From: Hymenobacter profundi
GTDB taxonomy: Bacteria > Bacteroidota > Bacteroidia > Cytophagales > Hymenobacteraceae
Length of the DNA stretch: 62,738 nucleotides
NCBI RefSeq assembly: GCF_019334315.1
Contig: NZ_JAHWGL010000020.1
Coordinates: 1-62,738 of the forward strand
Direction: 5' to 3'
Part shown: positions 16,958-26,225 of the stretch, one piece after another
Numbering within the stretch: position 1 is the first letter of the stretch
How the letters are laid out: every line of letters begins with the position of its first letter
The notes under the pieces: generated by a model
Seen by the model: the letters and a program-made list of their open reading frames with translations, nothing else
What the model was told of the DNA's origin: nothing
The model's database searches: none
Made by a program: the position numbers and the translations under genes

Positions 16958-16973
16958 TAATGTTAAATCCGAT

Positions 16974-17075
16974 TGTCATCCTGAGCGGAGCGCAGCGGAG
17001 TGAAGGACCTTATTACGCAAGAGCAACAAACGTAATAAAGGTCCTTCACTCCGCTGCGCTCCGCTCAAGATGACA
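16974..17075. repeat. Long palindromic intergenic repeat, copy 2
   Basis: A 44-base left arm (16974-17017) starting TGTCATCCTGAGCGGAGCGC pairs with 17031-17075 with one bulged base and one mismatch; the loop is 13 bases. The element begins six bases after the stop codon of the leftward hexosaminidase gene. Compared with the copy at 26004, the arm carries an additional GCAGCGGAGT segment. Confidence 0.9.
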
Positions 17076-17081
17076 ACCGGT

Positions 17082-18746
17082 TTACTTCTTGGCCTCTACC
17101 GGCCACTGGTAGGTAAACTTATCGTTGATGGGCGCGCCGAAGTAGTTCACGTTCAGCAGGTCCAGGCGCTTCTTGTGCACGTCGAGGCGGCGGTTGAAAT
17201 CGGCGTAATCCTTGTCCTTTTTGGAAGTCCAGCCTACTTCGGCCAGGGCAGTAGCGCGGGGAAATACCATATACTCCACGTACTCGGGCGTGAGCATATA
17301 CTCGGTCCAGACGTTGCCTTGCACGCCGATGATGTGCTTGGCCTGGGCTGCCGTGAGGCTATCAGGGGTAGGCTCGTACGAATACGACTTTTCGGTGGTG
17401 AGAAAGCCGCCGATAGCGATGGGCTGGGTTTTGGGGTCGGCCTGGTAATGGTCGAGGTAGCAGAACTCGCCGGGCGTCATGATGGCGTCGTGGTTTTGGC
17501 GGGCGGCGGCTAGGCCGCCTTCGGTGCCGCGCCAGCTCATCACGGTAGCATTGGGCGAGAGGCCACCTTCCAAAATTTCATCCCAGCCAATCATGCGGCG
17601 GCCTTTGCTGGTGATGAACTTATCGATGCGGCGAATGAAGTAGCTCTGCAACTCGTGCTCGTCCTTGAGGCCTTCCTTACGCATCAGCTCCTGGCAAAAG
17701 CGGCTTTCCTTCCACTGCACCTTGGGGCACTCGTCGCCGCCGATGTGGATGTACTTGCTCGGGAATAGGTCCATCACCTCCGTCAGCACATCTTCTTCAA
17801 ACTGAAACGTTTGCTCGCGCGGAAACAGCACGTCCTCAAACACGCCCCATTTGCCGGTCACGGGCACAATCTTGTCGGGGTTGCTGCCCAGGGCGGGGTA
17901 GCCCGCCAGCACCGACACGACGTGGCCGGGCATTTCAATCTCGGGCACCACCGTCACGAAGCGTTTCTGCGCGTAGGCAACCACGTCGCGGATTTCGTCC
18001 TGGGTGTAGAAGCCGCCGTAGGGCTTATCGTCGAACTTGTTGTCGGCGTAGCGGCCAATCATGGTGTGGTCGCGCTTGGAGCCGATTTGCGTGAGCAACG
18101 GATATTTCTTGATTTCGATGCGCCAGCCCTGGTCGTCGGTGAGGTGCCAGTGGAAGGTGTTCTGCTTGTGCAGGGCAATCAAGTCAATATACTTCTTCAC
18201 GAAAGCTACCGGGAAAAAGTGGCGGCTCACATCGAGGTGCATGCCGCGGTAGGCAAAGCGCGGCTGGTCCTCGATGGTGCAGCACGGCACAGCCCACGTG
18301 ACACCTGCCACCGGGGTAGGGCTGAACACTTCCACCGGCATCAACTGCAACAACGATTGCATGCCGTAGAACAGCCCCTGCGGCTCGCTGGCCGTGATGG
18401 TAATCTGCTTTGGCGTCACGCGCAGCTCGTAGCCCTCGGCGCCCAGCTTGTTCTTCTTATTGAGGTCGAAAAAGACACCCTGTTTGGCGGAGCGCTTGCC
18501 GGTGGCAATGCTAGGCCGACGACCGGTAGCGGTACCCAGCTGCTCGGCCAGCAACTCGGCCACTTGGTGCATCTGCGCATCGGTTTCAGACACGGTAATG
18601 GTGAGGTTGGCAGGCAGCGCGAAGGTGCCCGTCTGCTCGCGCAAGTGCGTGGGCTTGGGAATGATGGCGTAGCGCGCCGACGACTGGGCGCAGCTTAGCT
18701 GCACAGAGAACAGCGCCACAAGCAGTAGCAAAAGAGAAAATCGCAT
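17082..18746 (-). CDS. Beta-N-acetylhexosaminidase, glycoside hydrolase family 20
   Basis: A 554-residue exported enzyme. A signal peptide ends at a cysteine near residue 19, so it may be a lipoprotein. Residues 25-150 form the GH20b N-terminal domain and 160-520 the catalytic barrel. The catalytic pair D338-E339 is in YIHIGGDECPK; RGMHLDVSRHFF, HWHLTDDQGWR and PEIEMPGH are the other family signatures. It cleaves terminal N-acetylglucosamine or N-acetylgalactosamine, from chitin fragments, glycans or cell wall, using the substrate acetamido group. Start ATG 18746. Confidence 0.95.
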   Translation of the reverse strand: MRFSLLLLLVALFSVQLSCAQSSARYAIIPKPTHLREQTGTFALPANLTITVSETDAQMHQVAELLAEQLGTATGRRPSIATGKRSAKQGVFFDLNKKNKLGAEGYELRVTPKQITITASEPQGLFYGMQSLLQLMPVEVFSPTPVAGVTWAVPCCTIEDQPRFAYRGMHLDVSRHFFPVAFVKKYIDLIALHKQNTFHWHLTDDQGWRIEIKKYPLLTQIGSKRDHTMIGRYADNKFDDKPYGGFYTQDEIRDVVAYAQKRFVTVVPEIEMPGHVVSVLAGYPALGSNPDKIVPVTGKWGVFEDVLFPREQTFQFEEDVLTEVMDLFPSKYIHIGGDECPKVQWKESRFCQELMRKEGLKDEHELQSYFIRRIDKFITSKGRRMIGWDEILEGGLSPNATVMSWRGTEGGLAAARQNHDAIMTPGEFCYLDHYQADPKTQPIAIGGFLTTEKSYSYEPTPDSLTAAQAKHIIGVQGNVWTEYMLTPEYVEYMVFPRATALAEVGWTSKKDKDYADFNRRLDVHKKRLDLLNVNYFGAPINDKFTYQWPVEAKK

Positions 18747-18818
18747 AGAGTAAGGTGCGGTTGTAAGAAAAGAGCGCCCTAGTATACAGCCTTTTGCCGA
18801 CACTACCCATTTTGGCGC

Positions 18819-19130
18819 CTACCCCAGCAAGGCTTCTACCTCTAGCAGCAAGGCCGTATTTTCCAAGATTTCGTGCAGCTGCTCCAGCTCCTGCCAGCTG
18901 AGTACCAGGGCCATACGCTCGGTGGGGGTGCGCAGGGCAATGCAGCGGGCTTCCGGGTCACGGTAGGCGGAGTAGTTGCGCTCGTGTTCCTCCTCAATAA
19001 AGCGCCGAAACTCCTGGAACTCTGCCGTGGTAGCCACCAGTGCCAGGTTGCCAAAGCACAAGTGCAGGTACCGGGTGCGCGGGCACCGCAGACAGTAGCC
19101 AAATGCGTTATGATGAAAGAACTGCGCCAT
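18819..19130 (-). CDS. Small hypothetical protein with CxxC-type cysteines
   Basis: A 103-residue soluble protein. The N-terminal part contains three spaced cysteines (GYCLRCPRTRYLHLCFGN), the first two in a CxxC arrangement, followed by acidic helices (RRFIEEEHERN) and a hydrophobic C-terminus. The pattern resembles a Bacteroidetes-restricted family of about 100 residues (I believe DUF6686, not certain). Start ATG 19130; a TTG two codons upstream is also possible. It is followed by the leftward hexosaminidase gene and divergent from the AsmA-like gene. Confidence 0.7.
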   Translation of the reverse strand: MAQFFHHNAFGYCLRCPRTRYLHLCFGNLALVATTAEFQEFRRFIEEEHERNYSAYRDPEARCIALRTPTERMALVLSWQELEQLHEILENTALLLEVEALLG

Positions 19131-19317
19131 ACGCAACGTGAAAAAGTACGCGAGCTAGATCGTGAGTGGGAAATCAAATCTATTTAGATTATTTCTAAAT
19201 AAAAAACACAAACTTTTTTGTCCCCTTATTGCTGAGCTGACCACTCCTACTTTTTTTGCGTACAGTTGCACAGCGCTGGCTACCCTGATATTGCTGCTCT
19301 TTGCCTGCCCACTACCT

Positions 19318-22300
19318 ATGAAATTTTCCACCTTCTGGCGGCTGTTGGCGGCTGGCTTTGTGCTACTCCTGTTGTTGTTGCTGGGTGGCGTGTGGCTGCT
19401 TGGGTCGACGTACGGACGGGAGCAGGCCAAAAGGCTGCTACGCCAGCGGGTGAGCGAAAACACAGATCTGGTGGTGTCGCGGTTTGAGGTGGATTTCTCG
19501 CCCCTGCGCGACTTTCCGCACTTCACCATCTCGGTGCGCAACTTTGGGCTGACCGATACGGCTCATCAGCAGCTGGTGCCCGTGCTGCGGGTAGGCCGCG
19601 CCGATGCCCGTTTGGAGCTGAGTCAAATCCTGCGCGGCAAGGTTCGCGTGACCCGCTTGCAGCTCACCGACGTATTTTTTCATCAGCAAGTCGATTCGCT
19701 GGGCCGCCAGTGGGGCCTACGCGGCAAACGGCGCCACGAGGCCGGCTCTGGTCCGCCCCTCAACTTCAAGCTGGACTCGCTGGTGCTTCGGCGTCTGCAC
19801 CTCTCCACCCGCAACGACTACAAGCACAGCACCTTTGCGGCTGTGATACATCAGGCGCGCCTCTCGGCGGTGGTATACGATGGGCAGGCCCGCCTGCGCG
19901 GCACGCTGGCCGGGCAGCTGCAATACCTGCGCACGCGGGGCAACACGCTTTTTGCGCAGGAGCCAGTGCAGGCGCAAATCCGCTACCGCTATGATTTTCG
20001 GCAGCGCCAGGGCAAGCTCTGGCAGACCTACGCTACCCTCAACGGCGACACTGTGCGCGTGGGCGGCACCCACACCGCCGCCACCGACCGCGAAACCGGC
20101 TCGCGTCTCAACCTGCGCATGGTGGGCCAGCAGCCGCTGCTGGATGTGTTGCGCACTGCCCTACCCCCCAACCTGCACGCCTACTTGGCTGATGCGCGCA
20201 GCCCCAGCAAGGCGCATATCCGTTACACCATTCAGGGCTTGAGTGGCCCTACCACCCGGCCCCACAACGTGCTCACGTTTCGGTTGCGCAACGCCCGCGT
20301 AGTGTGGCCCGATTCAGGCCGGGCCATCCGGCGCTGGGACCTGCTGGGCCGCCTAGACAATGGCCCGGCCCACGCCCCGGCTACCACTACCCTCTCCCTA
20401 CCCCGTTGCCGCATCTACTCCTCAGCCGGAAAGCTGGATGCCGAGCTAACGCTCCGCAATTTTGTGCGTCCCTACCTAGTGGGCCGGGTGCGTGGCCAGA
20501 CTGAGCTGCGCAGCCTGGCCACTATTGTGGCTCCGGGCTTGTGGCAGGCCCAGCAAGGCACTGCTACCCTAGATTTGCGTTTGCGCGGGCCGCTGCCTAC
20601 CGGGCCTAATCCCGCCCGTGCCCTACCCGCCATGCGTATGCACGGCACCATAGGGCTGCACAATGCTAATTTCGTTGTACCTGCCCGCCACGCCCACATC
20701 ACCAACCTGAACGTGCAACTGAGCCTACAGGACAGCCTCTGGACGCTGCGCAACTTATCGGGGCAGTTGGCCGGGATGCGCTTCCGGGCCAATGCCCGCA
20801 CAGTGCATTTGCTGGATTATCTCACCGACCAGTACCCAACTACTACTGTGTCGGGCCGGTTTGTGGTGGAGGAGTTGCACGTGCCGCGCCTGCGCTACCT
20901 GCTGGCTAGGCCGGCACAAAAACGCATTAAGGCGGCTGGCAAGGGCAACGCAGCCAAAGCTATGACCCGTTATGCTAACCTGTTCCCGACGGGCCTGCAC
21001 CTGAATGTGCAGCTACGCTGCAACCAGCTAACCCTACCTTCCGATACCCTGCACGACCTGGCCGTGCAAGTGCGCCACGATGGGCGACGCGTACAACTCA
21101 CCAACCTGACAGGACGTGTGTGGGGTGGGCAAGTCAGCGGACAGGCGAGCTGGCCCACCGATACTACCGGCAAAATCAGGCCCGTGGACGCGCAGCTGGC
21201 GTTGCGTTTCGGGACCATCAATTACCGCCAACTCCTCACGCGCCTGAGCCGTCCCGCAGGACAGAAACGCGCCGCCCGCCGCGCCGCCGGTGCTGACCCT
21301 GACCCTTCGCTGCGCGAGTTGTTGCTGGAGTCGAGCGGACAGCTCACGTGTGAAATAGACCGGGTAAATCTGCTTACAGGTGAAAATCTACGCAAGCTGC
21401 GGCTGCGCTTCGATAAGCAGGGGCCGAGCTTGCGTGTGCCCTACCTCACGTTTCGGACCAGCGACGGGGGCACGGGCCGGGCACAGGCCCGCGCCGACAT
21501 TGAAGGGTTGCGCCTCACCTCAGCCCACGCCGACGTTGATTTCACCTACCGCACGCTCAACGTACAGCGGCTGCTACGGCTGCTGGCGGGCCTCAACCCA
21601 CCCGACGACTTATTTGCCCCGCGCAGCCCGGCCAAGCGGGCGGCCCGACGCGCGGAGCCCGCCTGGGGCGTGTCGCCGCTATTCGATGGGACCATTACGG
21701 CCCAGGTGCGCGTACGCGCCGACCGGGTGCGTTACGCCGTGTTGCAGGGCACCCAGTTTCGGCTGCGCTCTACCCTGCAAGCCGGCTCGGCGCGGGTGGA
21801 AGAGTGCACGCTTCAGGCTTTTGGGGGTGATGTGGCACTGCGCGGCCGCCTGCGCACCGATGCTGAGATGGGCCACCATCCCCTGCATGTGCAAACCCGC
21901 CTGCGCAACGTGCAGCTCCCTGCCCTGGCCGAGGTAGCCGAAGTACTTAATCTAAATGTCCTGAGCAGCGCCAACGTGCGCGGTACCATGCAGTGCGAGG
22001 CCGACCTGCGCACCGACCTCGACGCCGAGTTCCTACCCCACCTCAGCCAAACCCTAGGCTACCTCAAAACTGACATCCAAAACCTGGAATTGCTGAACGT
22101 GGTGGTGTTGCAGGATGCGCTTAAGCTCATCAGCAAGGAGCGGGCCGGGCACCTGTACTTCGAACCTGTGAAAGCCGAGTTTTTCCTGGACCGGGGCCGT
22201 ATCCTGATTCCGCACCTACCTCTGCACAGCAACCTTACCAGTATGTCGGTGAGTGGCACGTACTCGCTGAATGGCCCGGCCAACCTGTACGTAGGCTTGA

Positions 22301-22542
22301 ACCCCTTTCAGGCGCTGTTTGGCAATAACCAGAAGCGAGTAGCACGCATTCAGGCAGGCAAGCGGGTGCGGGCGGTACGGCAGTTGCTTTATGTGAACCT
22401 GCGGCGCGAGCAGCCTGGCCCTTTCAAGGTGCGCCTGTTCAAGAAGAAAGAACAACGAGAGCAACAAGCTACTATTGAGCAGGAATACCGCACCCTCCTG
22501 CGCCAACAGCCGCTGGATACTACTATGCAATTGTTGCAGTAG
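19318..22542 (+). CDS. AsmA-like inner-membrane protein
   Basis: A 1074-residue protein anchored by one N-terminal membrane helix (about residues 8-30) with a very long periplasmic part rich in beta strands and repeated R-L/V-x-L-x-N patterns, typical of the AsmA/TamB bridge-like superfamily. The C-terminal region around 920-1010 (DLDAEFLPHLSQTLGYLKTD, then LRLQDAL-type and RILIPHLPLHS segments) fits the AsmA C-terminal domain. Relatives carry lipids between inner and outer membrane. ATG 19318 was chosen over upstream in-frame codons because it directly precedes the anchor. The C-terminus is basic and Q-rich. Confidence 0.85.
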   Translation: MKFSTFWRLLAAGFVLLLLLLLGGVWLLGSTYGREQAKRLLRQRVSENTDLVVSRFEVDFSPLRDFPHFTISVRNFGLTDTAHQQLVPVLRVGRADARLELSQILRGKVRVTRLQLTDVFFHQQVDSLGRQWGLRGKRRHEAGSGPPLNFKLDSLVLRRLHLSTRNDYKHSTFAAVIHQARLSAVVYDGQARLRGTLAGQLQYLRTRGNTLFAQEPVQAQIRYRYDFRQRQGKLWQTYATLNGDTVRVGGTHTAATDRETGSRLNLRMVGQQPLLDVLRTALPPNLHAYLADARSPSKAHIRYTIQGLSGPTTRPHNVLTFRLRNARVVWPDSGRAIRRWDLLGRLDNGPAHAPATTTLSLPRCRIYSSAGKLDAELTLRNFVRPYLVGRVRGQTELRSLATIVAPGLWQAQQGTATLDLRLRGPLPTGPNPARALPAMRMHGTIGLHNANFVVPARHAHITNLNVQLSLQDSLWTLRNLSGQLAGMRFRANARTVHLLDYLTDQYPTTTVSGRFVVEELHVPRLRYLLARPAQKRIKAAGKGNAAKAMTRYANLFPTGLHLNVQLRCNQLTLPSDTLHDLAVQVRHDGRRVQLTNLTGRVWGGQVSGQASWPTDTTGKIRPVDAQLALRFGTINYRQLLTRLSRPAGQKRAARRAAGADPDPSLRELLLESSGQLTCEIDRVNLLTGENLRKLRLRFDKQGPSLRVPYLTFRTSDGGTGRAQARADIEGLRLTSAHADVDFTYRTLNVQRLLRLLAGLNPPDDLFAPRSPAKRAARRAEPAWGVSPLFDGTITAQVRVRADRVRYAVLQGTQFRLRSTLQAGSARVEECTLQAFGGDVALRGRLRTDAEMGHHPLHVQTRLRNVQLPALAEVAEVLNLNVLSSANVRGTMQCEADLRTDLDAEFLPHLSQTLGYLKTDIQNLELLNVVVLQDALKLISKERAGHLYFEPVKAEFFLDRGRILIPHLPLHSNLTSMSVSGTYSLNGPANLYVGLNPFQALFGNNQKRVARIQAGKRVRAVRQLLYVNLRREQPGPFKVRLFKKKEQREQQATIEQEYRTLLRQQPLDTTMQLLQ

Positions 22543-22647
22543 AAATCTTTCGCCAGCCAGAAAAAACCGCTTCTTTATGTCCTATGCAACGTTTCGTATT
22601 GATTCTATCTCCGATAATTATTCACCTCTTTGTTATCTAATATTCCT

Positions 22648-23241
22648 ATGGTCAAGTATTTTCGTTTCGCAGGCGTTGGGCTAGTATTACTGTTGCCTGT
22701 GTCTGTGTTGGCTCAAACTGCGCCAGCAACTAAGCCGTCCTACCTACGTTTGGGCGTAGGCACTGCATACGATATGAGCGGCTATTACCGCTGCACGCGT
22801 TTATCGTTGGAGTACGCCCCTACCCTATCCCGGCATTTTGGAGCAGCAGGCCGGGTAGTAGGCGTTTTCGGCAAGCCCGACAATAAGTTGGAGCGACAGT
22901 TACCCAATCAAGATTACAAAGCTGGCTTTGTGGAAGCAGAAGGAATTTACTACCCCTTCGGCACCGACAAGCGCGTATTATTTGGAATAGGTGCTGGTGG
23001 CTTTGCGGGCTACTACCAAAAAGATAGCTACTCTTATTTGCAGGCCACATCGGGTCAGGTAAATGCGTACGAACTGTATTCTTACCGAGGCCCATACGCG
23101 GGCGGCCTCCTTTCCCTCAATCTCGACGCTGCGGTTGGTGCAAGACAGCTGTATCGTGTAGGCGCGAAAGCCACCGTGCAAAACGGTATAAATGGCGGCA
23201 GAACGTCTACCTACAACCTCACGCTGGCCCGGCGTCTGTGA
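22648..23241 (+). CDS. Predicted outer-membrane beta-barrel protein
   Basis: A 197-residue protein with a signal peptide cleaved near VLAQT. The remainder alternates short amphipathic strands and glycine/tyrosine-rich turns (GAGGFAGYYQKDSYSY) and ends in LTLARRL, consistent with an eight-stranded barrel. No enzyme motif. ATG 22648 precedes the signal peptide; 105 bases separate it from the AsmA-like gene. A 24-bp perfect hairpin terminates it. Confidence 0.75.
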   Translation: MVKYFRFAGVGLVLLLPVSVLAQTAPATKPSYLRLGVGTAYDMSGYYRCTRLSLEYAPTLSRHFGAAGRVVGVFGKPDNKLERQLPNQDYKAGFVEAEGIYYPFGTDKRVLFGIGAGGFAGYYQKDSYSYLQATSGQVNAYELYSYRGPYAGGLLSLNLDAAVGARQLYRVGAKATVQNGINGGRTSTYNLTLARRL

Positions 23242-23284
23242 CCTAGCTTGCCTTTCTAATAATAGGCTGTGGCGATACTTAAGT

Positions 23285-23350
23285 ATCAAAAGCCTACTCC
23301 CCGCTGCTATTCGCACAAATGCAAACAGCAGCGGGGAGTAGGCTTTTGAT
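23285..23350. terminator. Perfect 24-bp hairpin between convergent genes
   Basis: ATCAAAAGCCTACTCCCCGC (from 23285) and its exact reverse complement ending at 23350 form a 24-bp stem with an 18-base loop. Both strands end in a TTTTGAT tract. It separates the rightward barrel gene and the leftward DUF1361 gene and probably terminates both. Confidence 0.8.
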
Positions 23351-23363
23351 GGTTCTGGATCTG

Positions 23364-24062
23364 TTAAAAATTGGCTGTTTCGTCGCTACGAAGCTGCCCT
23401 AACTGCCGCACCGTGAGGTAGCCCAGCAGCAAAAACACGCCGTAGAGCAGCGTGACGCCCCAAGTCCCCAAGTGAGCAAAAGGATGCAGGATGCGGCTCA
23501 TGATATCATAGAATAGCATAAGTGGATTAGTAATAATATCCCAGCTATTGAAGCGCAGGTAGCGGCCCAGATACACGCCGAAGCTACTGAGCAGCAGCGC
23601 TACGGTAGCAAATCCCCAGCCCACGGCCGCACCCAGGCGGCGCTGCACCAGCATTTGCATATCCAGCAGGGAGGCGTAGGCCAGCATCAGGCCGTTCCAA
23701 GCGCAGGAGAGCAGCAGGGCCAGGTCGTACCAGTAGGGCACTCCGGCGCGGGGCGTGAGGTGGAACAGGTCGGTGAGGATGTAGGGTGCGTTGGGGAAAA
23801 ACAGCAGCCACACCGCCCCTACCGGCAGCAACACCCGCGCCCGCAGGGGACGGTCGGTGAGGCCCAGCAACATGCTCAGGCCAAACGGTATAAAGGCCAA
23901 AAACAGGTTCCAGAGCAAAAACACGAAGGTCAGCTCCCGGGTATATACCACGCGGCAAGCAATCAGCATAAAGCTGAGGGCCAATGAGATGCCCAACAGT
24001 AGAATGAGCCCGAGGCGCCGACGCAGAAACGGCGCGGGTGCGTGTAGAGTAGTTGTGGCCAT
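23364..24062 (-). CDS. DUF1361 family membrane protein
   Basis: A 232-residue protein with about seven hydrophobic segments. FFPNAPYILTDLFHL near 105-119 and the YLGRYLRFNSWD stretch near 165-176 are the conserved cores of DUF1361, an uncharacterised family of integral membrane proteins. Start ATG 24062. It is divergently transcribed from the TPR/periplasmic-binding gene at 24252, with a -7-like element on each strand in the gap. Confidence 0.88.
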   Translation of the reverse strand: MATTTLHAPAPFLRRRLGLILLLGISLALSFMLIACRVVYTRELTFVFLLWNLFLAFIPFGLSMLLGLTDRPLRARVLLPVGAVWLLFFPNAPYILTDLFHLTPRAGVPYWYDLALLLSCAWNGLMLAYASLLDMQMLVQRRLGAAVGWGFATVALLLSSFGVYLGRYLRFNSWDIITNPLMLFYDIMSRILHPFAHLGTWGVTLLYGVFLLLGYLTVRQLGQLRSDETANF

Positions 24063-24123
24063 ACGCTAAAGACGGCGCCGAGCCTATGGCGCCGCGGCCG
24101 GCTACCTGCCGGCTTGTTTTCTC

Positions 24124-24131
24124 CGAAGATA
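24124..24131 (-). promoter_or_regulatory. Probable -7 element for the DUF1361 gene
   Basis: TATCTTCG on the minus strand matches TAnnTTTG at seven of eight positions and lies about 60 bases before the start codon. Confidence 0.45.
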
Positions 24132-24179
24132 CAACGCCCGGCTCGAAAACCCGGCGTAGCACCGGCCCGACTTCTGTAA

Positions 24180-24187
24180 TACCTTTG
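24180..24187 (+). promoter_or_regulatory. -7 element for the TPR/periplasmic-binding gene
   Basis: TACCTTTG is an exact TAnnTTTG match, 65 bases before ATG 24252. Together with 24124-24131 it forms a divergent promoter pair. Confidence 0.6.
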
Positions 24188-24251
24188 CGCCCGCTTCCGC
24201 CGTACACTCCGGCAAGCTTTCTCCCTTTTCCCTGATTTCTGCTATTTCGCT

Positions 24252-25985
24252 ATGCGGCCTTTTTCTTTTATTCGACTGCTTTGTGTGCTGGGTAGCGCCT
24301 TGGCACTTCCCAACGTAGCCCACGCGGCCTGGGGAGCGCCCTTGCAAACGCCTACCCCTGCCACCCCCGAGCAGAACACGCGCTACCAAAACGGCAAGCT
24401 TCTCCTAGACCAGGGCAGCTACTTGCTAGCCATGAAAGAGCTGGAGCCGCTCACGCCGCCCGCTGCCCGCTTCGAGCGTGCCCCCGAAGCCGCCTACCTC
24501 TACGCCGTGGCCGCCACTCGCCTGAAAAAGTGGCCCGAGGCCGAGCAAATGCTCAATCTGCTGCGCACCGAGTACCCTACCTCCGCGCTGGTGCCCGACG
24601 CCCTGTACCTGCAAGGACAGGTTTCGTTTGAGCAAGGTGAGCCCGACAATGCCTTGCGCACCTTGCAGCAGCTACCCACCGGCAAGTTGAAGGCCGAGCG
24701 TGAGGCCATGGAAATCAACTACCTGGCGCGCCTTAATGACCGCGCCCTGTTTCAGACGCTGTTGCAACGCTATCCGCAAAACGCTACCCTCGGCCGCGTC
24801 TACGCCGACAAGCTGCTGGGCGGCTGGTACACACCCGCCGATAAGGCGACACTCGCGCGGCTGGTGGAGCAGTTCAAACTGGACCCTACCCGCTACACGC
24901 CCCGGCAGGTAGGCGCTGCCAAAAAGAACAGCTACAACATTGCGGTGCTGCTACCCTTTGAGTTCACTGATGTTGCTCAGGCCCGCCGCACGCAGTTCGT
25001 CACGGACCTGTACGCCGGCATGCGCCTGGCCCAGGACTCGTTGCAGCGCGAGGGCCGTCCGGTGCAGGTATTCGCCTATGATACCGGCGCCGACACCTTG
25101 CAGCTCAAGCGGGTGCTGGCCCTACCCGAGTTGGCTTCGATGGATCTGATTATCGGGCCGGTGTATAAGTCGGGCAGCAAGATTCTGGCCCGCTACGCCC
25201 AGCAGAAGCAGATTATCACGGTCAATCCGTTGTCGCAGGATGGGGAGCTGGTGCAGAACAACGCCTGGCATTACCTCTACGAGCCCAGCTCTACCACCCA
25301 GGGTCAGCAGGCGGCCCGCTTTGCTCTCAACACCTTCACCAACCGCACCGCCGCTATTCTTTACGACAACACCAGCGACGACGCGGCCTTTGCCCAGGCC
25401 TACAAAGCGGCCTACGAGGCGCAGGGCGGCAAAGTGAAGCTCATGCGCCGCGCCATAGGCACCAGCACCGATTCGGTGTTTGCGCAAGGTTTCGTAGGCT
25501 TCGATCTGAAGTCGGTGGGGCACTTGGTGGTGGCCTCTACGGGCCGGCGGGCGGGACCGTACACCTTCAAACGCTTGCAGGCCCAGAAGGTAACCATGCC
25601 TATCATCACCTACGCCGCTTGGCTTGACAATCCTAGCGTTGGCCTCAACCAACTTGATGCCCGCGACGTGTACATGCTCTACCCCCACTACCTCGACCCC
25701 GGCGCCGTGGGCGTGCGCCGCTTCCAGCAACTCTACGCACAGCAGTACAACCTGCCGCCGTCGGTTTTTGCCAACATGGGTTTCGAAATGCTGTACTACT
25801 TTGCCCAGCGCCTGCACAATGCCGGCCCGGCTTTTCAGCAGCAATTGTCTGATTCCGGCCCGGTTTCGGGCGCGCTGTTCCAAGGCATCGGCTACCCCGG
25901 CGGCGCCCACGACAACCAGTACGTGCCCATTGTGAAGCTAGAGCGCATGAACGTGGAAGTGCAGAACCCAGTGGGTCAGCAGTAG
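24252..25985 (+). CDS. TPR and periplasmic-binding (LpoA-like) exported protein
   Basis: A 577-residue exported protein with a signal peptide ending near AHAAWG. Residues 35-200 form tetratricopeptide-like helical pairs (LLLDQGSYLLAMKELEPL). From about 230 a type I periplasmic-binding fold begins (NIAVLLPFEF, then LIIGPVYKSG near 300), as in amino-acid-type ABC receptors. The combination of helical repeats and binding fold resembles the LpoA type of penicillin-binding-protein activators, but sequence alone does not show that function. No permease genes adjoin it. hemL lies downstream beyond a palindromic repeat. Confidence 0.83.
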   Translation: MRPFSFIRLLCVLGSALALPNVAHAAWGAPLQTPTPATPEQNTRYQNGKLLLDQGSYLLAMKELEPLTPPAARFERAPEAAYLYAVAATRLKKWPEAEQMLNLLRTEYPTSALVPDALYLQGQVSFEQGEPDNALRTLQQLPTGKLKAEREAMEINYLARLNDRALFQTLLQRYPQNATLGRVYADKLLGGWYTPADKATLARLVEQFKLDPTRYTPRQVGAAKKNSYNIAVLLPFEFTDVAQARRTQFVTDLYAGMRLAQDSLQREGRPVQVFAYDTGADTLQLKRVLALPELASMDLIIGPVYKSGSKILARYAQQKQIITVNPLSQDGELVQNNAWHYLYEPSSTTQGQQAARFALNTFTNRTAAILYDNTSDDAAFAQAYKAAYEAQGGKVKLMRRAIGTSTDSVFAQGFVGFDLKSVGHLVVASTGRRAGPYTFKRLQAQKVTMPIITYAAWLDNPSVGLNQLDARDVYMLYPHYLDPGAVGVRRFQQLYAQQYNLPPSVFANMGFEMLYYFAQRLHNAGPAFQQQLSDSGPVSGALFQGIGYPGGAHDNQYVPIVKLERMNVEVQNPVGQQ

Positions 25986-26003
25986 TATTACTCTTTCTAT
26001 CTA

Positions 26004-26099
26004 TCATCCTGAGCTTGCGAAGGACCTTCTCACGGCTGAATGAGTCGTTGTTTCGATAGTCGTTCAGCCGTGAGAAGGTCCTTCGCAAGCTCAGGATGA
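26004..26099. repeat. Long palindromic intergenic repeat, copy 3
   Basis: A perfect 37-bp stem: 26004-26040 (starting TCATCCTGAGCTTGCGAAGG) against 26063-26099, with a 22-base loop. It starts 18 bases after the stop codon of the upstream gene and precedes hemL. Best example of the CATCCTGAGC family in the window. Confidence 0.93.
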
Positions 26100-26225
26100 C
26101 AGATGATGATGGAGCGACACGAATGATAAATAGCAACCTTTTTCCCTTTCTACCCGCATCTTTCCGGCCTTTTGGCTGTTCTACTTCTTTTGCCACTACA
26201 CGGGCTTCGGCCCTTTTCTGATTCT

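Noticed and set aside
17811..18698. Plus-strand frame of 295 codons
   Set aside because: It is antisense to the GH20 catalytic domain and rich in His, Val and Gln in the manner of antisense frames.
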